Source of the DNA: an uncultured Burkholderiaceae bacterium
Lineage (GTDB): Bacteria > Pseudomonadota > Gammaproteobacteria > Burkholderiales > Burkholderiaceae
Length of the DNA stretch: 64,000 nt
Assembly (NCBI GenBank): GCA_937871985.1
Contig: CALMPB010000155.1
Span: forward strand, 35,614-99,613
Direction: 5' to 3'
Shown here piece after piece: positions 43,006 to 51,401 of the stretch. Positions within the stretch are counted from its first letter, which is position 1; every line of letters starts with the position of its first letter. The translations under genes were made by a program, and so were the position numbers. Under the pieces are notes generated by a model. The model searched no databases. It was not told where the DNA came from and worked only from the letters and a program-made list of their open reading frames with translations.

Positions 43006-43389
43006 TTACTGTCCGCCGGCGGGCTTGGCGCTGAGCGCCACCGACTCGATGCGGTACGGCAGGATGCCCACGCGCCGCGCCTCGACCTTGAACGTTACGC
43101 GCTCGTTCTCGTCGGCGTCCTCCCATTCGTCGCGCACGGTGCGGCCCTCGACCAGCACCCGCATGCCTTTCTGGTACAGCGTCTTCCAGTGCTCGGCGTC
43201 GCGGTGCCACAGCTCCACGGGCGCCCAGAAGCCGCCGCGATCTTCGTACTCGCCGTCCTTCTTCGGGATCGGGTTGTCGAAGTAGACGTTCAGGCGAAGC
43301 AGCCGGCGCGGCTCGTCGTTGCCGTTCGGAAATTCGCGGTAGTCCGGCGCAGAACCGATGTTGCCCTCGCCGACGAAGTGCGTGCTCAT
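43006..43389 (-). CDS. ssb: Single-stranded DNA-binding protein, ICE type
   Basis: A 127-residue OB-fold protein. LLRLNVYFDNPIPKKDGEYEDRGGFW and VLVEGRTVRDEWEDADENERVTFKVEA are typical of the ICEclc-family Ssb, which differs from housekeeping SSB. The acidic DDIPF-like tail is missing. It protects the transferred single strand. It is the third gene after TIGR03761 and DUF3158 and overlaps the latter by 4 bases; the ICEclc inrR-ssb region has the same layout. Confidence 0.9.
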   Translation of the reverse strand: MSTHFVGEGNIGSAPDYREFPNGNDEPRRLLRLNVYFDNPIPKKDGEYEDRGGFWAPVELWHRDAEHWKTLYQKGMRVLVEGRTVRDEWEDADENERVTFKVEARRVGILPYRIESVALSAKPAGGQ

Positions 43390-43934
43390 GGTGACTCCTT
43401 GGTGGTGGGTGGAACGGAGGCGGTATGCCCGTGGACACGCCGCAGGTAAGCCGCTTCGGCCTGCGCGGCCTTGTTGGCGCATTCCAGGGCTTGGCGAGCG
43501 ATGCTGTGGGTCAGGCTGATCTGCATGTTCAGCACGATGCGCTGCAGTTCCATCGCGTACAGCTCGTCGATCAGCGAGGCCGGCGTCGCGGGGTTGGCCA
43601 GCAGGGCCTCCCACAACGCCACGCCCATGGAGGAACGGTCCAGGTTGCGCCAGCGCAGGAAGGTCGTCCCTGCGCCAGTGGCTTGCTGGGCCAGCTGCAC
43701 GTCGAGCAGGCTGAAGGGGTAGGCGCGCGCCTGGGGCAGCACGCGCCGCTGCGCCAGGCCAATCACGTCGTCGCGCAGCGCTGCGCACTGGCTGGCCCAG
43801 GTCTCCAGACTCCCCTTACCCTTAAAAGGCTGTAAAAGGCCTTTTAGGTAGCCTGCGTGTTCCAGCCGCTGGAAGTCCGTCTGTTCCAGCGCCACGAAGC
43901 GCGTGGAGTGGCGGATGGGGGGCGATGCGGTCAT
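43386..43934 (-). CDS. DUF3158 family ICE protein
   Basis: A 182-residue helical protein. DFQRLEHAGYLKGLLQPFKGKG and FLRWRNLDRSSMGVALWE are hallmarks of DUF3158. It overlaps both neighbours by 4 bases, so it is made together with TIGR03761 and Ssb. Function unknown; in ICEclc the equivalent region takes part in activating transfer genes. Confidence 0.88.
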   Translation of the reverse strand: MTASPPIRHSTRFVALEQTDFQRLEHAGYLKGLLQPFKGKGSLETWASQCAALRDDVIGLAQRRVLPQARAYPFSLLDVQLAQQATGAGTTFLRWRNLDRSSMGVALWEALLANPATPASLIDELYAMELQRIVLNMQISLTHSIARQALECANKAAQAEAAYLRRVHGHTASVPPTTKESP

Positions 43935-44710
43935 GCGCCAGTCCCCTTGTCGCCCGCTGCACCATCGGCTGCGCCGTCCGTGGGAAGCGGCGCATCGGGC
44001 TCGATGGCAGGCGCAGCAGACGGCGTGCCGGGCTTGGTTGTCCGCCGCGCGATCGGTGGCGCGAAGCGCGAGCGGCGCGTGCCTTCCAACACGTCCTGCG
44101 GCAGCTCGCCGAACTTCTCCAATGCTGCTCTCGCCGCGGCGTTCTTCGCCGCGAAGTCGTCGCGTGTCGTCCCCGAGTAGCGGTACTGCTGGGCCAGCGA
44201 GAACAGGCTGCGCAGCGCGTGCGCACCATCATTGAGCCAGCGCTCCAGGGTGCTGCGGTCGATCAGCGCCGTGTGGTGCGCCAGGATGAGTTTGCGTGCC
44301 AAGTCATCGTAGTCAGCCAGCAAGTACACCGCCATGAAGCCGAGCTGCGCGTTGACGAACAGCGGCAGCTTCACCGGCTGGACGTTCATGTTCTCGCCCA
44401 GCGACAGTGCCGGCGGCACGTCGGCCAGCGCCTGGTCCACCTGCTCGCGCAGCGCCTGCAGGCGGGTCTTGGTATCGGCCAGCTTGTCCTCGACCCTGAG
44501 CATCCACCAGTCGCTGTAGGGGTCGTCCTGCTCCGAACCCCGCTTCATCTTGTTCATCGCGCTGATGAAGCCGTTGAGACCGATGATGCCGGGGCGTCCT
44601 TCCGCTGGCACTCGGCCATGCCAGATGCGCGAGGCGTGGTGCGTGTGCAGCGTCAGCGACATCGCGCTGCGCAGCGATCCGAGATTCAGTTGCAGGGGTT
44701 CGTTTGCCAT
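43931..44710 (-). CDS. ICE protein, TIGR03761 (PFL_4669) family
   Basis: A 259-residue protein. MSLTLHTHHASRIWHGR, IIGLNGFISAMNKMKRGSEQDDPYSDWWM and SLGENMNVQPVKLPLFVNAQLGFMAVYLL (in parts) are typical. The last 50 residues are a Pro/Ala/Asp-rich tail. First gene of a three-gene unit with DUF3158 and ssb. It may be involved in control of the element, as suggested by the comparable inrR unit of ICEclc; I cannot confirm one-to-one identity. Confidence 0.87.
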   Translation of the reverse strand: MANEPLQLNLGSLRSAMSLTLHTHHASRIWHGRVPAEGRPGIIGLNGFISAMNKMKRGSEQDDPYSDWWMLRVEDKLADTKTRLQALREQVDQALADVPPALSLGENMNVQPVKLPLFVNAQLGFMAVYLLADYDDLARKLILAHHTALIDRSTLERWLNDGAHALRSLFSLAQQYRYSGTTRDDFAAKNAAARAALEKFGELPQDVLEGTRRSRFAPPIARRTTKPGTPSAAPAIEPDAPLPTDGAADGAAGDKGTGA

Positions 44711-44827
44711 GTGGGCGACTCGCGTAGGGGAACGGAGTCGCCAGCATCGGCACCGGTCGGAAGGCCGTCAGTCAAGAAACCGTATCCAAGGCCCGCCCGG
44801 TTTGTTCGCCGGAAAGCTCCCTGTCCC

Positions 44828-44847
44828 AGCTATCCCCTGGGGATAGC
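44828..44847. repeat. AGCTATCCCC palindrome, copy 2
   Basis: AGCTATCCCC followed by TGGGGATAGC. It shares about 25 further bases (GCTCCCTGTCCC and more) on its left with copy 3. The stop codon of the 63-aa gene lies inside this copy. Confidence 0.68.
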
Positions 44848-45021
44848 CTCGCGGCGGGTGGCGACGCCAGGCGCCGCCTGCTGTTCCAACTGTGCAATGA
44901 AACCTTCGAACTGGCCGTCGGCGACATCGGCATGGCAGCCGGCGGCGATGTCGGCCCAGCCCATGCAGGCTGCTTCCTGTAGCGCCTTGAGTTTGGCTGC
45001 TTCAGGCTCCTTGGCATTCAT
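44830..45021 (-). CDS. Small protein of unknown function (63 aa)
   Basis: A 63-residue protein (MNAKEPEAAKLKALQEAACM) with GGAG before ATG 45021. Helical and acidic; the last residues and the stop codon are formed by a palindromic repeat, so the natural end may have been replaced. It follows the toxin gene by 28 bases. Confidence 0.55.
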   Translation of the reverse strand: MNAKEPEAAKLKALQEAACMGWADIAAGCHADVADGQFEGFIAQLEQQAAPGVATRREAIPRG

Positions 45022-45049
45022 GGCAAATCTCCTGTGAGGAAAACCGCCT

Positions 45050-45337
45050 TCACTCCCGTGCCGGCGGCCACTGCTGCGCGGCGTGCAACACGCGCAGGAT
45101 GGACACCGCGCGAGCGTCTTCCATGTAGACCACCACGTAGTTCGAGCGCACGACCATTTCCCGCGTGCCGGCCACGCGGCCAGGCCGGTAGAGCTTCGGG
45201 CGCTCCGGCAGCTTCGTGGCCTTGGCCTCGATGTCGTCCTTCAACCGCTGCGCGGCATCGGGGTTGTCGTCCGAGATGTAGTCAACAATCGCCAGCAGGT
45301 CGGCGCGGGCAGCTTCGCGCCACTCAAGTACGCGCAC
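45050..45337 (-). CDS. RelE/ParE family toxin
   Basis: A 95-residue protein with the ParE/RelE pattern: WREAARADLLAIVDYISDDNPDAAQRL and GTREMVVRSNYVVVYMEDARAVSILRVLHAAQQWP. The last stretch is the usual beta hairpin plus terminal helix. ParE members hit gyrase, RelE members cut mRNA at the ribosome; the R-x-L-H-x-x-Q-x-W-P end fits the RelE/ParE superfamily without deciding. It overlaps its antitoxin by 14 bases. It may stabilise the ICE against loss. Confidence 0.88.
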   Translation of the reverse strand: MRVLEWREAARADLLAIVDYISDDNPDAAQRLKDDIEAKATKLPERPKLYRPGRVAGTREMVVRSNYVVVYMEDARAVSILRVLHAAQQWPPARE

Positions 45338-45623
45338 GCCGCTTCCTGTCGATCAGGGCCTGCGCCTCGTCCATGACCTGCTGGTGCGGCACCGGCGGCC
45401 GTGTGTCGGCCAGCGCCTCCTGGACCTTCGCCCGGAACCAGGCATCGTAGGCCTCCGGATCGGCCGTGAGGCCAGCCGGCAGCGCGCCTTCCTTGACCAC
45501 ACGGGTCAGCAGGATGCGTACGGCGTCCGAAACGGTGAGGCCGACCCCGGCGAGCTTCTCGGCAGCATCGGCCTTGAGCTTGTCGTCCACACGGATGTGC
45601 AGCATCGAAGTCTGTGCGGCCAT
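45324..45623 (-). CDS. RelB/DinJ family antitoxin
   Basis: A 99-residue protein. The N-terminal ribbon-helix-helix (MLHIRVDDKLKADAAEKLAGVGLTVSDAVRILLTR, in part) binds DNA, and the C-terminal part (YDAWFRAKVQEALADTRP) binds and blocks the toxin. It should repress its own promoter through the TCTCAATTGAGA palindrome upstream. Confidence 0.88.
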   Translation of the reverse strand: MAAQTSMLHIRVDDKLKADAAEKLAGVGLTVSDAVRILLTRVVKEGALPAGLTADPEAYDAWFRAKVQEALADTRPPVPHQQVMDEAQALIDRKRRART

Positions 45624-45652
45624 CGTTGCTTCTCCTGTTATGCATTAGCCCT

Positions 45653-45681
45653 ATTTTGTATCTCAATTGAGACCTTGACAA
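45653..45681 (-). promoter_or_regulatory. Promoter and operator of the toxin-antitoxin pair
   Basis: In the minus direction TTGTCA (45676-45681) and CAAAAT (45653-45658) stand 17 bases apart. The perfect palindrome TCTCAATTGAGA (45661-45672) lies in the spacer, the expected place for an autorepressor. Confidence 0.6.
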
Positions 45682-45720
45682 GGGAGTGGCCGGATTGCCC
45701 GCCGGAAGGCTCCCTGTCCC

Positions 45721-45741
45721 AGCTATCCCCTGGGGATAGCT
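45721..45741. repeat. AGCTATCCCC palindrome, copy 3
   Basis: Perfect 10-base arms around one T. It lies 8 bases after the stop of the STY4528-like gene and upstream of the toxin-antitoxin promoter. Confidence 0.7.
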
Positions 45742-45748
45742 CGGCCGG

Positions 45749-46942
45749 TCACGGGTCGCGCAGGGCCGCACGCAGCCGCGCCAGGTGGGCGCGCGCCACT
45801 TCGGGGGATACCGGCGGTGCCGATGGCGCCGGTGCCGGCGCGGGTGGACGGGAAGCAGGCGGCACCGTGGCGCTGTCGCCCGCCCAGGCCTTGAACTCCC
45901 CTCGGATTGCCTTCTGGATGATGCCGAACAGGTAGCCAGCCGGGTTGCGCACCGAGCTGTTGCAGCAGCGCGCCTCCCATTCGTCCAGCACCGCCTGCCG
46001 CTGGGCTTCGTCCACCTGCCGCAAGGCCACCAGCGCGCCGGCCTGCTGTTCGTCCTTCAAGCGCAGGAAACGCTCCGGCAGCCGCAGGTTCTGCAAGGCC
46101 CTCGCGCGCGGTACTGTACGTACTTCATTTATACGATCATTACGTACTGTACGGTCCTCCTTCGGAATCCGAAGAGAGCCGTCCGGCGCGGGTTTCGGCC
46201 CTGCTTCGGATTCCGAAGACGGGCGTGCGCCATTCCGAAGCAGGGCTTCCTGGCCTTCTTCGGATTCGTGGTCCGCACCCTCCTGTGGATAACCTGGCGT
46301 CGTCCAGCCATGCCGCACCATGCGCTGCGCGAGCACCTGCAAGCGGGTCGGCAGCGTGCGGCCGCTGAGCAGCGGGTCTTCGGCAATCTCCTTGAGCGTG
46401 TTCATGCCCACGATCTGCACCGCCTTCGCCGCGTGCGTGAGCGCCTGGCTGACCAATCCGAGGTAGTCGGCATCGAGTTGCATCGCCTCGAAGGGTGACA
46501 GCGGTTCGTCGTGCAGCACGTAGAGGTTGCCTTGGATGCGGCCGGTCTTCGGGTCGCGCCGTCGTCGCACCAGGCTCAGCCAGCGCGTCAGCCGCAGCAG
46601 CGTCAGGGCGCGCGCCACGGTCTCGTGCGAGGCTTGCGCCCCGCAGGGCATCGAGGCCAGGTAGGGGCGCAATTGGTCGTAGGTGGGAAAGGCGGTCACG
46701 CCGTCGTCGTTGAGCTGCAGGCGGAACACCTGCCAGGCGTTGCGCTCCAGCGGGGTCAGGCGCCGGTCGAGGAACAGTCGGCGCGGCACGCTCTCATGGC
46801 GGTTGCCGCTGTAGAGGAATCCGTCGGCGGCCGGCGCGGTGCCCTGTGCCGGTTCCTGCGGCCCAAGGTGCCGCAGCGCCTCGTCGAACACCGCCGACAG
46901 CGCAACGGGACCTTCGCGCCGTGGTGTGCCGGACGTGGCCAT
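45749..46942 (-). CDS. STY4528-family ICE replication protein
   Basis: A 397-residue protein (ATG 46942; the longer reading frame upstream overlaps another gene). YSGNRHESVPRRLFLDRRLTPLERNAWQVFRL and LASMPCGAQASHETVARALTLLRLTRWLSLV show a winged-helix region typical of plasmid Rep-like proteins. A variable middle part (about 255-300) precedes a helical end and a Pro-rich tail. It is the candidate replication initiator of the excised element; this is an inference from family naming and HTH content. Confidence 0.85.
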   Translation of the reverse strand: MATSGTPRREGPVALSAVFDEALRHLGPQEPAQGTAPAADGFLYSGNRHESVPRRLFLDRRLTPLERNAWQVFRLQLNDDGVTAFPTYDQLRPYLASMPCGAQASHETVARALTLLRLTRWLSLVRRRRDPKTGRIQGNLYVLHDEPLSPFEAMQLDADYLGLVSQALTHAAKAVQIVGMNTLKEIAEDPLLSGRTLPTRLQVLAQRMVRHGWTTPGYPQEGADHESEEGQEALLRNGARPSSESEAGPKPAPDGSLRIPKEDRTVRNDRINEVRTVPRARALQNLRLPERFLRLKDEQQAGALVALRQVDEAQRQAVLDEWEARCCNSSVRNPAGYLFGIIQKAIRGEFKAWAGDSATVPPASRPPAPAPAPSAPPVSPEVARAHLARLRAALRDP

Positions 46943-46944
46943 GG

Positions 46945-47505
46945 CTACACCAGCCCCTGGTCGATCCAGTTCCGTATCGCCGACCAGATCACCGACATCG
47001 GCAGGCTCATGGCCTCGGCCAGGTCCATGGTCAGTGCCAGCATCGCCATGTCGTCGGTCAGGGCGACATGGCGCTCGGCGACGCCGGCCTTCCAGCGTTC
47101 CCACAAAGCCACGTCCTGCGCCTCGTCGAGCACCGGATGCCGACCCTTGCGCTTGGGCAGCCCGAGGATGTCGCGGCGCAGCGCCACTTCCTGATGCGTG
47201 AGGCCGTAGAACTTGCTGACCATCTCCGTGCTCGCCCCCAGGCGCAGCATGCGGTCCACCGTAGCGATCTCCCGCTCCACGTCGTGCACCTGGCTAAGCA
47301 GCCGCTTCAACACTTCCCGGTTCACCGACACCGAACACCACGACACCGTGGCATTCACCAGCATGCTCACGAGTTCGGGGTGCTTCAGCGCATCCAGTTC
47401 CTCCTCGCCGAAGCCCATGGCCTTGCAGCGGCGCAACTGGCCGTTGCGCAGGTCATGCAGGGCCTGGGCGATCACGGCCTGGTTGAGTGGGTGCGGTGCC
47501 GACAT
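46945..47505 (-). CDS. DUF2857 family ICE protein
   Basis: A 186-residue helical protein. LNQAVIAQALHDLRNGQLRRCKAMGF and YGLTHQEVALRRDILGLPKRKGRHP are the family landmarks; the latter looks like an HTH, so DNA binding is plausible. Start ATG 47505 has GGAGG nearby. It sits between parB and the STY4528-like gene, its usual place. Confidence 0.87.
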   Translation of the reverse strand: MSAPHPLNQAVIAQALHDLRNGQLRRCKAMGFGEEELDALKHPELVSMLVNATVSWCSVSVNREVLKRLLSQVHDVEREIATVDRMLRLGASTEMVSKFYGLTHQEVALRRDILGLPKRKGRHPVLDEAQDVALWERWKAGVAERHVALTDDMAMLALTMDLAEAMSLPMSVIWSAIRNWIDQGLV

Positions 47506-47522
47506 GCGGGAGCCTCCTGCGC

Positions 47523-49178
47523 TCAGGAATCCTGGCTCGCTACGCCGGCTTCCAGATCCAGTAGCCGGCGCGCCAGGCGCAGCAGACGGAACAGCTTCAC
47601 CAGCGCAGCATCGCTCAGACGTGTAGCCGAGCCGCCGTGGCCATGGAGCAGCGCCGCCAGTTCGTCGGCCAGCCGCGCGCGGTCCAATCCGTTCGCGGCG
47701 GGTGGCGCCGCACTCAGCGCATGCAGCAGGGTCAGTACCGCCCGCGCGAACGCCGGCAGCACCTTCGCCTGGCCCACGGCCGGCGCCACGCAGACGAAGC
47801 CGATGCCGCCGACGCTGGCCTCGATGTGGTCGGCAACCGCCGCTTCCTCGCCGATTTCGCGCGCGAACTGCGCGATGTGCACGCGCAGGCGATCCGGCGC
47901 GTCCAGCCCCGGCTCGACGTACCAGACGTCCGAGATGGGATAGAGCCCGCCGACCTGTACGGGGATCGCACGCAGCGCATCGGCCTCGAAGTCGGGCAGC
48001 TTGTCGCCAAGCTGGTCGGCGACCATCCGCTGGATGGACTGCAGGCGCTCGGTGGTCGGTGCCGGTGTCACGATGTGCCCTTGCAGGCGCTCGTCGCGTG
48101 GTCCGCGCTGGTCCTCTGGCGCTTCGGGCGATGCAAGCGGTGTCGCTGCTGACGCATGCGAGACCGGCGTGGTGTCGCGCGGTACGGACGACACGGGTAG
48201 CTGCTGAGGTGCGGAGACCGGTGCGGAAGGAGCAGCAGGCACGACAGACGCCGCCGAAGGCATCGGCGCCGCCGGTTCGCTGGTCAGCGCACGCTGGCGG
48301 CTTTCGCTGTCGTTGATTTCCAGCACCAGCGTGTCGTAGTCGGCCTCCAGCAACTCGGCCATCTGGCCCACCAGTTCGTCCTGCACCCGCTGCGGCGAGA
48401 AGTCGTCCGGCTGTGTGTCGAACTGCGTCAGCACGTCCTGAAACAAGGTGGCGAAGTCCACGGCCACGGTGCGGCCCAGCGTACGCCGCTCCCAGGTGCG
48501 CTCGCACGCCTTGCGCAGCACCGCGAGCCGGTCCACCTGATGCCGGCCCAATCCGCCGTACAGCAGCGTCGGGATCGCCGGCAGCAGATAGCGCACCGCA
48601 TCGTTCATGCGGCTGATGTGCGACTGCGGCACCGGATAGCCGTCGGCCGTCAGCCGCCGCGCGAGTTCGCTCTGCGACAGCGCCTGGCCGCTTTCCTGCT
48701 CGTAGAACTCGCGCGCCTTCTCGATGCCCAGGGCGCGCTCGATGAAGGTCAGCCCGCCGCGCAACTCGTTCTCGGCCAGGTGCCCGGTCAGCGCCACGAT
48801 TTCGCCGCGCGCCGGCCATGGGCGGAACAGGCATGCAATGCGGAAGAAGCGTTCCTCCTTGGTTTCGCTCCACAACTCGCGCAGGATCGCCAGCCGTGTG
48901 TTGCCGCCGTTGCGAATGATGTAGTGCGCCTCGCCCGGCCGGCGCGTGATCGCGGGCGGCGCGTCCAGCCCACGCTCGCGGATCGAAGCCTTGATTTCCT
49001 CGTAGGCCGGGTTGCGCGTCACGCGTGGGTCATGTTCATAGGGGCGCAACTCGTCCAGCGTCACCACCATCGGTGTGTCGGCAATGGGGTCGGTCAAGAC
49101 TGCGGCCGAAGGACCGCTGCGTTCGAAGCCCTTGGCCAGCAGCTTGGCGGCCATGTCCTGCGGCGTCGGCTCAGCCAT
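47523..49178 (-). CDS. parB: ParB family partition protein of the ICE (TIGR03764-like)
   Basis: A 551-residue ParB-like protein. The N-terminal ParB/sulfiredoxin domain is visible (VVTLDELRPYEHDPR; HYIIRNGGNTRLAILREL; ENELRGGLTFIERA), then an HTH (QSELARRLTADGYPVPQSHISRM). The Pro/Ala-rich middle (about 325-375) joins a C-terminal part specific to ICEs. ParB binds parS sites and, with ParA, secures inheritance of the excised element. Start ATG 49178 overlaps the small upstream gene by 8 bases. The palindromes at 42.9-45.7 kb are candidate binding sites. Confidence 0.9.
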   Translation of the reverse strand: MAEPTPQDMAAKLLAKGFERSGPSAAVLTDPIADTPMVVTLDELRPYEHDPRVTRNPAYEEIKASIRERGLDAPPAITRRPGEAHYIIRNGGNTRLAILRELWSETKEERFFRIACLFRPWPARGEIVALTGHLAENELRGGLTFIERALGIEKAREFYEQESGQALSQSELARRLTADGYPVPQSHISRMNDAVRYLLPAIPTLLYGGLGRHQVDRLAVLRKACERTWERRTLGRTVAVDFATLFQDVLTQFDTQPDDFSPQRVQDELVGQMAELLEADYDTLVLEINDSESRQRALTSEPAAPMPSAASVVPAAPSAPVSAPQQLPVSSVPRDTTPVSHASAATPLASPEAPEDQRGPRDERLQGHIVTPAPTTERLQSIQRMVADQLGDKLPDFEADALRAIPVQVGGLYPISDVWYVEPGLDAPDRLRVHIAQFAREIGEEAAVADHIEASVGGIGFVCVAPAVGQAKVLPAFARAVLTLLHALSAAPPAANGLDRARLADELAALLHGHGGSATRLSDAALVKLFRLLRLARRLLDLEAGVASQDS

Positions 49179-49419
49179 CGCTGCTCTCCCGAGATGCCGC
49201 CGGTGCCTGTCGATCGGCGCGGCGAAGCTGCGCGCGTGCGTTGCGGCTGGCACGGTGATCGCTCGCAGTCGAACTGGTGTAGATCGCGGCGCAGCCGGGC
49301 TTGGTGAACATCAGGTGCCCGCCGCGCGTGCGTTTCACGTGCCAGCCTTCGCCCAGCGCGAACTCGATCAGCGCGCGCAGCCGCGCATGGCCGCGGGCCA
49401 GTTCATGCGCGTTCGCCAT
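49171..49419 (-). CDS. HicA/YcfA-like small protein between parA and parB
   Basis: An 82-residue protein. The core LRALIEFALGEGWHVKRTRGGHLMFTKPG, followed by SDHRASRNARAQLRRA, has the beta-alpha pattern of the HicA double-stranded RNA binding fold, with the usual Gly-Gly-His. No HicB gene is adjacent. In ICEclc a small gene between parA and parB (shi) restrains growth of transfer-active cells, so a comparable role is possible. It overlaps parA by 17 bases and parB by 8 bases. Confidence 0.72.
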   Translation of the reverse strand: MANAHELARGHARLRALIEFALGEGWHVKRTRGGHLMFTKPGCAAIYTSSTASDHRASRNARAQLRRADRQAPAASRESSDG

Positions 49420-50269
49420 GACTGGCTCCCCCTACGCGGCCTCTGCCGGTAACGCACGCGAAGCGCTCCCGCCATGCCGGGAACAACTCGCCAGCCAGCG
49501 CACGCATCGTCTCCAACGCCGCAGGCGCAGTACGGCCCACTGGTTGCCGGTACTCGACGCGATGCACTGGCAGTCCCCGTGTTGCGGCACGTGGGTAGGC
49601 TTCGATGGCCGGGATGTCGGTGTTCAGGACCTGTATGCCAGCGTGCGCCTGGAACACTTGTCGCAGGGCCTGCTGGATCAGTCGGGCGTTCGACGAAACC
49701 GGATGCACGCGGTTGATGAGCAAGCGCAGCGGCGGTGGCTCGATGCCGAGGTGCCGATACGGAGCGATGTCCTCGATCAGTTGCAGCGTGCCGCGCCTCA
49801 GCTCACGCGCCGCCAGGATTTCCGGTGTCACCGGCGACAGCGCCAGGCTGGAGGCCAGTACCGCCATCTCCAGCAGCACACTGCGCGCTCCCTGGGTATC
49901 GATCAGCAGCAGGTCGTAGTGCGACGCCAGCGAGGGAAGCAGGTGACGCAGGCGCAGGCGCCCGTCGGGTGCATGCAGCAGCAGTGTGTTCAGTTCGCCG
50001 CGGTGGTCGTTCGACACCACCAGGTCGAGACCTGCCACAGCGGTCTGCGAAGCCAATTGCTCGATACGCTGCTCGTTGAAGGCCAGCATCTCGTAGATAC
50101 CGGCAGGCGCATGCGTGCCGAGCGTGAAGTAGCTCGACAAGGTGGGCTGTACGTCCAGGTCCAGCAGCAGCACGCGCAGCCCTGCATCGGCGATGAAGCC
50201 GCCCAGGTTCGCCGCGGTGGTCGTCTTGCCGACGCCACCCTTGGTCGAAATGATGGATACCACCTGCAT
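49403..50269 (-). CDS. parA: ParA family partition ATPase of the ICE
   Basis: A 288-residue Walker-type ATPase. The deviant Walker A is ISTKGGVGKTTTAANLGG (residues 7-24), Walker A-prime is LLLDLDVQPTLSSYF, and Walker B is YDLLLIDTQGAR. MQVVSIISTKG is the natural start (ATG 50269); longer reading extends into alpA. Partner of ParB for maintenance of the excised form. Confidence 0.93.
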   Translation of the reverse strand: MQVVSIISTKGGVGKTTTAANLGGFIADAGLRVLLLDLDVQPTLSSYFTLGTHAPAGIYEMLAFNEQRIEQLASQTAVAGLDLVVSNDHRGELNTLLLHAPDGRLRLRHLLPSLASHYDLLLIDTQGARSVLLEMAVLASSLALSPVTPEILAARELRRGTLQLIEDIAPYRHLGIEPPPLRLLINRVHPVSSNARLIQQALRQVFQAHAGIQVLNTDIPAIEAYPRAATRGLPVHRVEYRQPVGRTAPAALETMRALAGELFPAWRERFACVTGRGRVGGASHGERA

Positions 50270-50310
50270 GGCGCGACTCCTCGTGGAAGGGATTCCGACG
50301 GAGCGCGGGC

Positions 50311-50538
50311 TCACGCCCGTTCCCTGAGTCGATCGGTGATCCACTGATCGATCTCCACCGAATCCCAGCCGATGGCGCGTACCCCGAGGCGCAGGGGCTT
50401 GGGAAACTTGCCCTCCTTGATCAGGTTGTAAATGTGGGCGCGCTTGAAGCCGGTCTTGGCCTCGACTTCCGCGCGGCGCAGGATGCGGTGTTCGTTCGGC
50501 GTCGCGGTGGCGATGGTCTGGGCAGTCACGAGGGGCAC
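50311..50538 (-). CDS. alpA: AlpA family transcriptional regulator
   Basis: A 75-residue protein with a GTG start at 50538 (GGAG upstream). RILRRAEVEAKTGFKRAHIYNLIKEGKFPKPLRLG, followed by IGWDSVEIDQWI, is the AlpA/MerR-type HTH. AlpA proteins activate excision or integrase genes; in ICEclc alpA lies at the same place before parA. Confidence 0.92.
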   Translation of the reverse strand: MPLVTAQTIATATPNEHRILRRAEVEAKTGFKRAHIYNLIKEGKFPKPLRLGVRAIGWDSVEIDQWITDRLRERA

Positions 50539-50639
50539 TCCTTGGCGCTGTGTAGCGGCGGTGATGGACGTGCCCCGTATTCAATAGCGCGGTTCCCGCG
50601 CAGTCACCGCAAGTGCAGGCTCGGCGTCTGCACTTGCAG

Positions 50640-51401
50640 TCAGCGGTCCTGGGTGGCGAGATGACGCCTGGCTGCCGAAAACTTCGCCCACAGCGTTCGC
50701 TCGCTGATCCCGGATTTGTCGCCGTAGTGGGCAACCAGCGCACTGATGACCGATTCCAGCGTCTCGAAGGACGAATAGGGAACGCCATTGGGCGACTTGC
50801 CCAGCAGCAGGGTCAGAAGACCGCCAACGATGTTCAGGTAGGTGGACTCACTGCGGGCGCCCGGCACCCCGGAACGCTTCTCGCGCTCCGTGCGCGCCTG
50901 ATGCTCCTGGCTGAGCGCCTGGAACTGGGCATAGAGCGCATCCCAGGCTTGCACCCTGTCGGCAAGCTGGAGCTTCAACGCCTCGCGATCCATGACCAGT
51001 GCCTGCACGGCATCGACACTGACGGCCGGATGCAGGTGACGCTCGAAGGCATCGAACAGGAAGGCCGGTCGCTGGTCGGGATAGAAACGGATCATCCAGG
51101 CCTTCAGATCGACGTGGCGAATTGTGAGGCTGGGGTCATCGAGCAAGGCGGGGTCGTTGCTCGTGATGCCGTCCTTGCCGTAGGGAAGGTCGAGATGCAC
51201 CAGTGCGTCGTAGATCCGTTCCGCGTTCAAGCGAAGCTGTGGCCAGCGTGCCAGTTCGGGGTGCTCCGGCAAGCGGTTCATCCCCTTGGTGACATCGAGG
51301 ATGCGGCGCTCGAAACGCGACAGTCCCGCCCACTGGATGGCCGCCTCGATCGGACGGTAGAAGACCTTGGCTTGGACGTCGGATGAAGGTGGCTTTCGCA
51401 T
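50640..51401 (-). CDS. Conserved ICE protein of unknown function (253 aa)
   Basis: A 253-residue protein upstream of alpA. KVFYRPIEAAIQWAGLSRFERRILDV and IRHVDLKAWMIRFYPDQRPAFLFDAFERHLHPAVSVD (in parts) are typical of a backbone protein always found beside alpA. The C-terminus (ISERTLWAKFSAARRHL) looks like a DNA-binding helix pair. No known function. First gene of the leftward parAB unit; promoter expected in 51402-52092. Confidence 0.8.
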   Translation of the reverse strand: MRKPPSSDVQAKVFYRPIEAAIQWAGLSRFERRILDVTKGMNRLPEHPELARWPQLRLNAERIYDALVHLDLPYGKDGITSNDPALLDDPSLTIRHVDLKAWMIRFYPDQRPAFLFDAFERHLHPAVSVDAVQALVMDREALKLQLADRVQAWDALYAQFQALSQEHQARTEREKRSGVPGARSESTYLNIVGGLLTLLLGKSPNGVPYSSFETLESVISALVAHYGDKSGISERTLWAKFSAARRHLATQDR

